Below, in pieces: positions 53,358 through 64,000 of a DNA stretch of 64,000 bases. The position numbers were made by a program, and so were the translations under genes. The DNA comes from Muscardinus avellanarius (Eukaryota; Chordata; Mammalia; Rodentia; Gliridae), in NCBI GenBank assembly GCA_963383645.1, contig OY726572.1:21420792-21484791 (forward strand). The letters run 5' to 3'. The notes below the pieces were generated by a model. That model was not told the DNA's origin, ran no database searches, and saw only the letters and a list, made by a program, of their open reading frames with translations. The stretch's first letter is position 1; every line of letters begins with the position of its first letter.

Positions 53358-53524
53358 GCCCCCAGCATGAATGCCTACTTTGCTCTGCTCCATACAACAG
53401 TTTTAGGACTGGATTATTCAGGAAGAAGAGGGAAGAGGAGGAGCTCAGGAAGCATTAACTGCACCTTCTGGGCTTTTTCATAAAATTTTGGTTTTAGTAT
53501 CATATAAACAATATAAGTGTTAGC

Positions 53525-54250
53525 TTTACAGCATCATAACAGAATACCAGAGACGTTCACCTTAAGAGGAATTGCTATTTTGCTAGAGGTTCCAGTCCAT
53601 GGTTGGTTGCCCCTTGCTTTGGGGCCTGTAACAAAGAACATCACGGCACAGAGCACGTGATGGGGCAAGATGCTACCTCACTGTGGCAAGGAGGCAAGAC
53701 AAGGAGACCAGGGGCCCATGATCCCTTCAAAGACACAGTCCCAGTGACCTGAAACCTCCCACTAGGCTCCCCCCTTTTTTGGTATTGGAGATGGAACTCA
53801 GGAGCATTCTACCTCCAAGCTACACCTTTAGCCCTATTTTTTTATTCTTTATTTTGAAACAAGGTCTCATAAGTTGCAGAGGGCCTAAGTAGCCGAGGCC
53901 GTCCACGAACCCGGATCCTCCTGTCTCAGCCTCCCAAGTATTCAGATTACAAGCAGGTGCTACCTCCAGCTTTTTTTTCTTTTGGTACTGGGAATTGAAT
54001 CCAGTGGCATTCTACCTCCAACTTCAGCTTTTTTTCATTTTGAAACAGGGTCTTTCTAAGTTACTGAGGCTGGCCTCAAACCTTTGATCCTATTTTAGTC
54101 TCCCAAGTACTGGGATTACAGGTGTTCACCACCATGCCAGGCTTGCCCTATCTCTTGAGTTTCCATACCTTCCAATAGCATCAAGCTGGGGACCAAGCTT
54201 ATATCCATGGGCCTTTGTAGAGCTTTCTAGATTCAAACTATAGCAATGTG
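53525..54250 (-). mobile_element. Old MaLR-like LTR relic split by two SINEs
   Basis: LTR-like pieces 53525-53765 and 54145-54250. The second ends CCTTCCAATAGCATCAAGCT, GGACCAAGCTTATATCCATG and AGATTCAAACTATAGCA, as expected for such an LTR in reverse. Antisense B1-ID SINEs at 53772-53971 and 53975-54143 interrupt it. Confidence 0.5.
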
Positions 54251-54317
54251 TATACAGGATCATGATGTAAAATATCTTTCTGCGGGCCTTAGTCAAAAAG
54301 GTTTAAAAGCTGTTGCC

Positions 54318-54745
54318 CAGTCAGGCATGGTGGCACATACCTGTAATTCTAATATTATGGAAGCTGAGACAGGAGGGGCACAGAGTTGAGGCAAGCCTCA
54401 GAAACTTAGTGAGGTTGTTAGCAATTTAGCAAGACCTCGTCTCCAAAAGTTAATATTGGACTGAGAGAGCCGGGCGTGGTGGCGCACCCTTGTAATCCCC
54501 GCGCTTGGGAGGCTGAGACAGGAGGATCGCACAGGTTCAAAGCCAACCTCAGCTACTTAGTGAGGCTCTCAGCAACTTAGTGAGACCCTGTTTCCAAATA
54601 AAACATAAAATGGGTCTGGGAGTGTAGCCCAGAGATAGAAAGCCTCTGGGTTCGACCTCCAGTACCACCAAAAAATAAATAAATAAAATCAGACTGAGAG
54701 TGTAGCTGAGAGGTAGAATGCCCCTGGATTCAATCTCTAGTACCA
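54318..54745 (+). mobile_element. B1-ID SINE split by an S1 SINE
   Basis: Host head 54322-54468, S1 insert 54470-54690, host ID part 54697-54745. Target copies near GACTGAGAG. Confidence 0.87.
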
Positions 54746-54762
54746 ATTAATTACAATTTCTC

Positions 54763-54777
<15 letters not shown>

Positions 54778-54794
<17 letters not shown>

Positions 54795-55198
54795 TTTTGG
54801 TACTGGGGCTTGAACCCAGGGACATTCCACCTCAGCCCTATTTTTTATTCTTTGTTTTGAAACAGGGTCTCAGTAAGTTGTAGAGGGCCTAAGTAGCTGA
54901 GGCTGGCTGTGAATTTGCAATCCTCCTATCTCAGACTCCCAAGTGCTGGGATTACAAGTGTGTGCCACCATGCCCAGTTTACAAATATAATCTCTTTTTT
55001 GTGTGTGGGTCTGGGGATGGAACCCAGGGGCATTCGACCTCTGAGCTACACCCCCTGCCCTATTTTTTTATTCTTTATTTTGAAACCAGGTCTGAGTTGC
55101 AAAGGGCCTAAGTAGCTGAGGCTGTCTGAGAACCGCGATCCTCCAGCCTCAGCCTCCCAAATGCTGGGATTACAAGCGTGCGCCACCTCGCCGGGCTC
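54778..55198 (-). mobile_element. Two antisense SINEs
   Basis: 54778-54979 and an S3 copy 54994-55198; the second has target duplication ACAAATATAAT. Confidence 0.86.
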
Positions 55199-55236
55199 TA
55201 CAAATATAATTTCAATCAACACAAAATACAGATATG

Positions 55237-55308
55237 TGCTAAGGGTATAGCTCAAAAGTAGACAGCACTTGCCTAGCACTCATAAGATACTGTATTCAAC
55301 ACCAGTAC
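55237..55308 (+). mobile_element. Single ID element
   Basis: GCTAAGGGTATAGCTCAAAA, TTGCCTAGCACTCATAAGAT and TTCAACACCAGTACC match the ID order. Confidence 0.72.
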
Positions 55309-55431
55309 CAAACAATAAAAATGCAGATGACATACTTCTTTCCCAAGGCATAAATCAGATATATGTGTATTGGAAAATGTAACAATTACATAATACTTAA
55401 GGACTATGTCTTACTTATCCATACAATAAAT

Positions 55432-55774
55432 TTGTGTGTGTGTGTGGTACTAGCGACTAACCCCCCTACATAACCAGCCCTTTTCATTTTGAGACAGGGT
55501 CTGTTTCCCTGATTGGCCTCAAATGTTCTCATTTCTCCCAAGTCAGCCTCCCTGCTCGTGGGATCAAAGGTGTGACCAACTGGCTACACTGAATATAGTT
55601 TGTGTGCGTGGTGCTGGGAACTGAACTCAGGGGTGTTCTACTTCCGACCTACACTCCTAGTCCGATTTTATTTTTAAGGGTTTTACTATATTGCAGAGAC
55701 TGGTCTCGAATTTGCAATCCTCCTGTCTCCGCCTCTCAAGTACTGGGATTACAAATGTGTTCCACCATGCCTGG
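55432..55774 (-). mobile_element. Two old antisense B1-ID SINEs
   Basis: 55432-55586 (very diverged) and 55597-55774. Confidence 0.75.
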
Positions 55775-56261
55775 GTCCCTGCAACTTATTTTGAAGCTAA
55801 ACTGCCAAAGGTGGCACCTGGTTTAAGATCCTGAGACGCACAATCGCTGCTCCCCCCTTCCACGCCTGAGCTGCAAGTGCTCCTCTTCTGCTTTGCATAG
55901 ACTTTGCCCCAGAGATGGCTGTACTAGGACACTTGAAACAGGATGCAGGACTTGAATGGGACAAAATCCTAGCATGATAGACTAAGTGCAAATACCACAC
56001 CGTTTTATGTAAGGGCTGTGTGTGCACATCTGAGGACTTTGGTGTCTTCAGGGGCTCCTGGAATGAGTCTTCATGAGGAGTGAGTGAGGTGATAGACAAG
56101 CCAGGGGAGGTAAGAAACCTCAAGGGGTGGACGCACCTTCCAATGACTGCAGACTCCAAACCCCAGCACCAGGCACCTCCGCTCCTCCTCAGCGGAGGGA
56201 GGCTCTGCCTTTTTAGGGCTGGGGCTGGTTAGACAACAGCTGGAGACAGTACAGAAGCCCA
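55775..56261. other. Unique sequence just beyond the SLC5A6 3' end
   Basis: SINE-free; the - strand frame at 55797-56159 has no family signature. Confidence 0.45.

Positions 56262-64000
<7,739 letters not shown>

Overview
The window is nuclear DNA of a rodent, most likely a squirrel-line species (Sciuromorpha: squirrel, marmot or ground squirrel). The evidence is the dominant SINE, a dimer of a 7SL-derived B1 head and a tRNA-derived ID tail (B1-dID type). Single ID elements are also present, and B2-type SINEs were not seen. No prokaryotic or organellar sequence, CRISPR array, rRNA or true tRNA gene was seen.

Two protein-coding genes can be resolved exon by exon. TCF23, a bHLH transcription factor, is complete on the + strand at 8675-11513: three coding exons, 214 codons, all splice sites canonical. 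SLC5A6, the sodium-dependent multivitamin transporter, lies on the - strand from the right edge to about 56262. Twelve coding exons are present, covering residues 171-635 if numbered like the 635-residue human protein, plus a 3' UTR and polyadenylation signal; the 5' exons lie beyond base 64000. TCF23 beside SLC5A6 is the order known from human 2p23.3. The two genes act independently and converge, with their 3' ends facing each other across about 45 kb.

Layout: 1-1275 is the 3' part of an L1-derived element. 1.3-8.1 kb holds SINEs, an old MaLR-like LTR, a solo LTR-like element and a MIR. 8.3-12.1 kb is TCF23 and its GC-rich upstream region. 12-14.2 kb is mostly unique. 14.2-15.1 kb holds hAT-Charlie-like and Tigger-like DNA transposon relics. 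From 15 to 55.8 kb there is a pile-up of more than 70 SINE copies, many nested inside one another, with microsatellites grown from their tails, L1 fragments and a second solo LTR-like element. At 46.3-49.6 kb, on the - strand, lies a second, full-length copy of the L1-derived element found at the left edge. 51.7-53.2 kb is an ancient L1M 3' region. 55.8-64 kb is SLC5A6, with its own SINE cluster in one intron.

I found no evidence of a new protein system. The observations most worth a second look are: (1) an ORF1-only, HAL1-like element whose two copies share the same junction to an inverted ORF2 fragment; (2) two short inverted templated insertions, each interrupting a SINE and copied from a donor 0.5-0.9 kb away; (3) a four-unit tandem array of exactly 120 bp made of B1 heads, which creates a false 180-codon reading frame; (4) repeated SINE insertion into the A-rich linker of older SINEs. 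Repeat boundaries were judged by eye and may be off by several bases.
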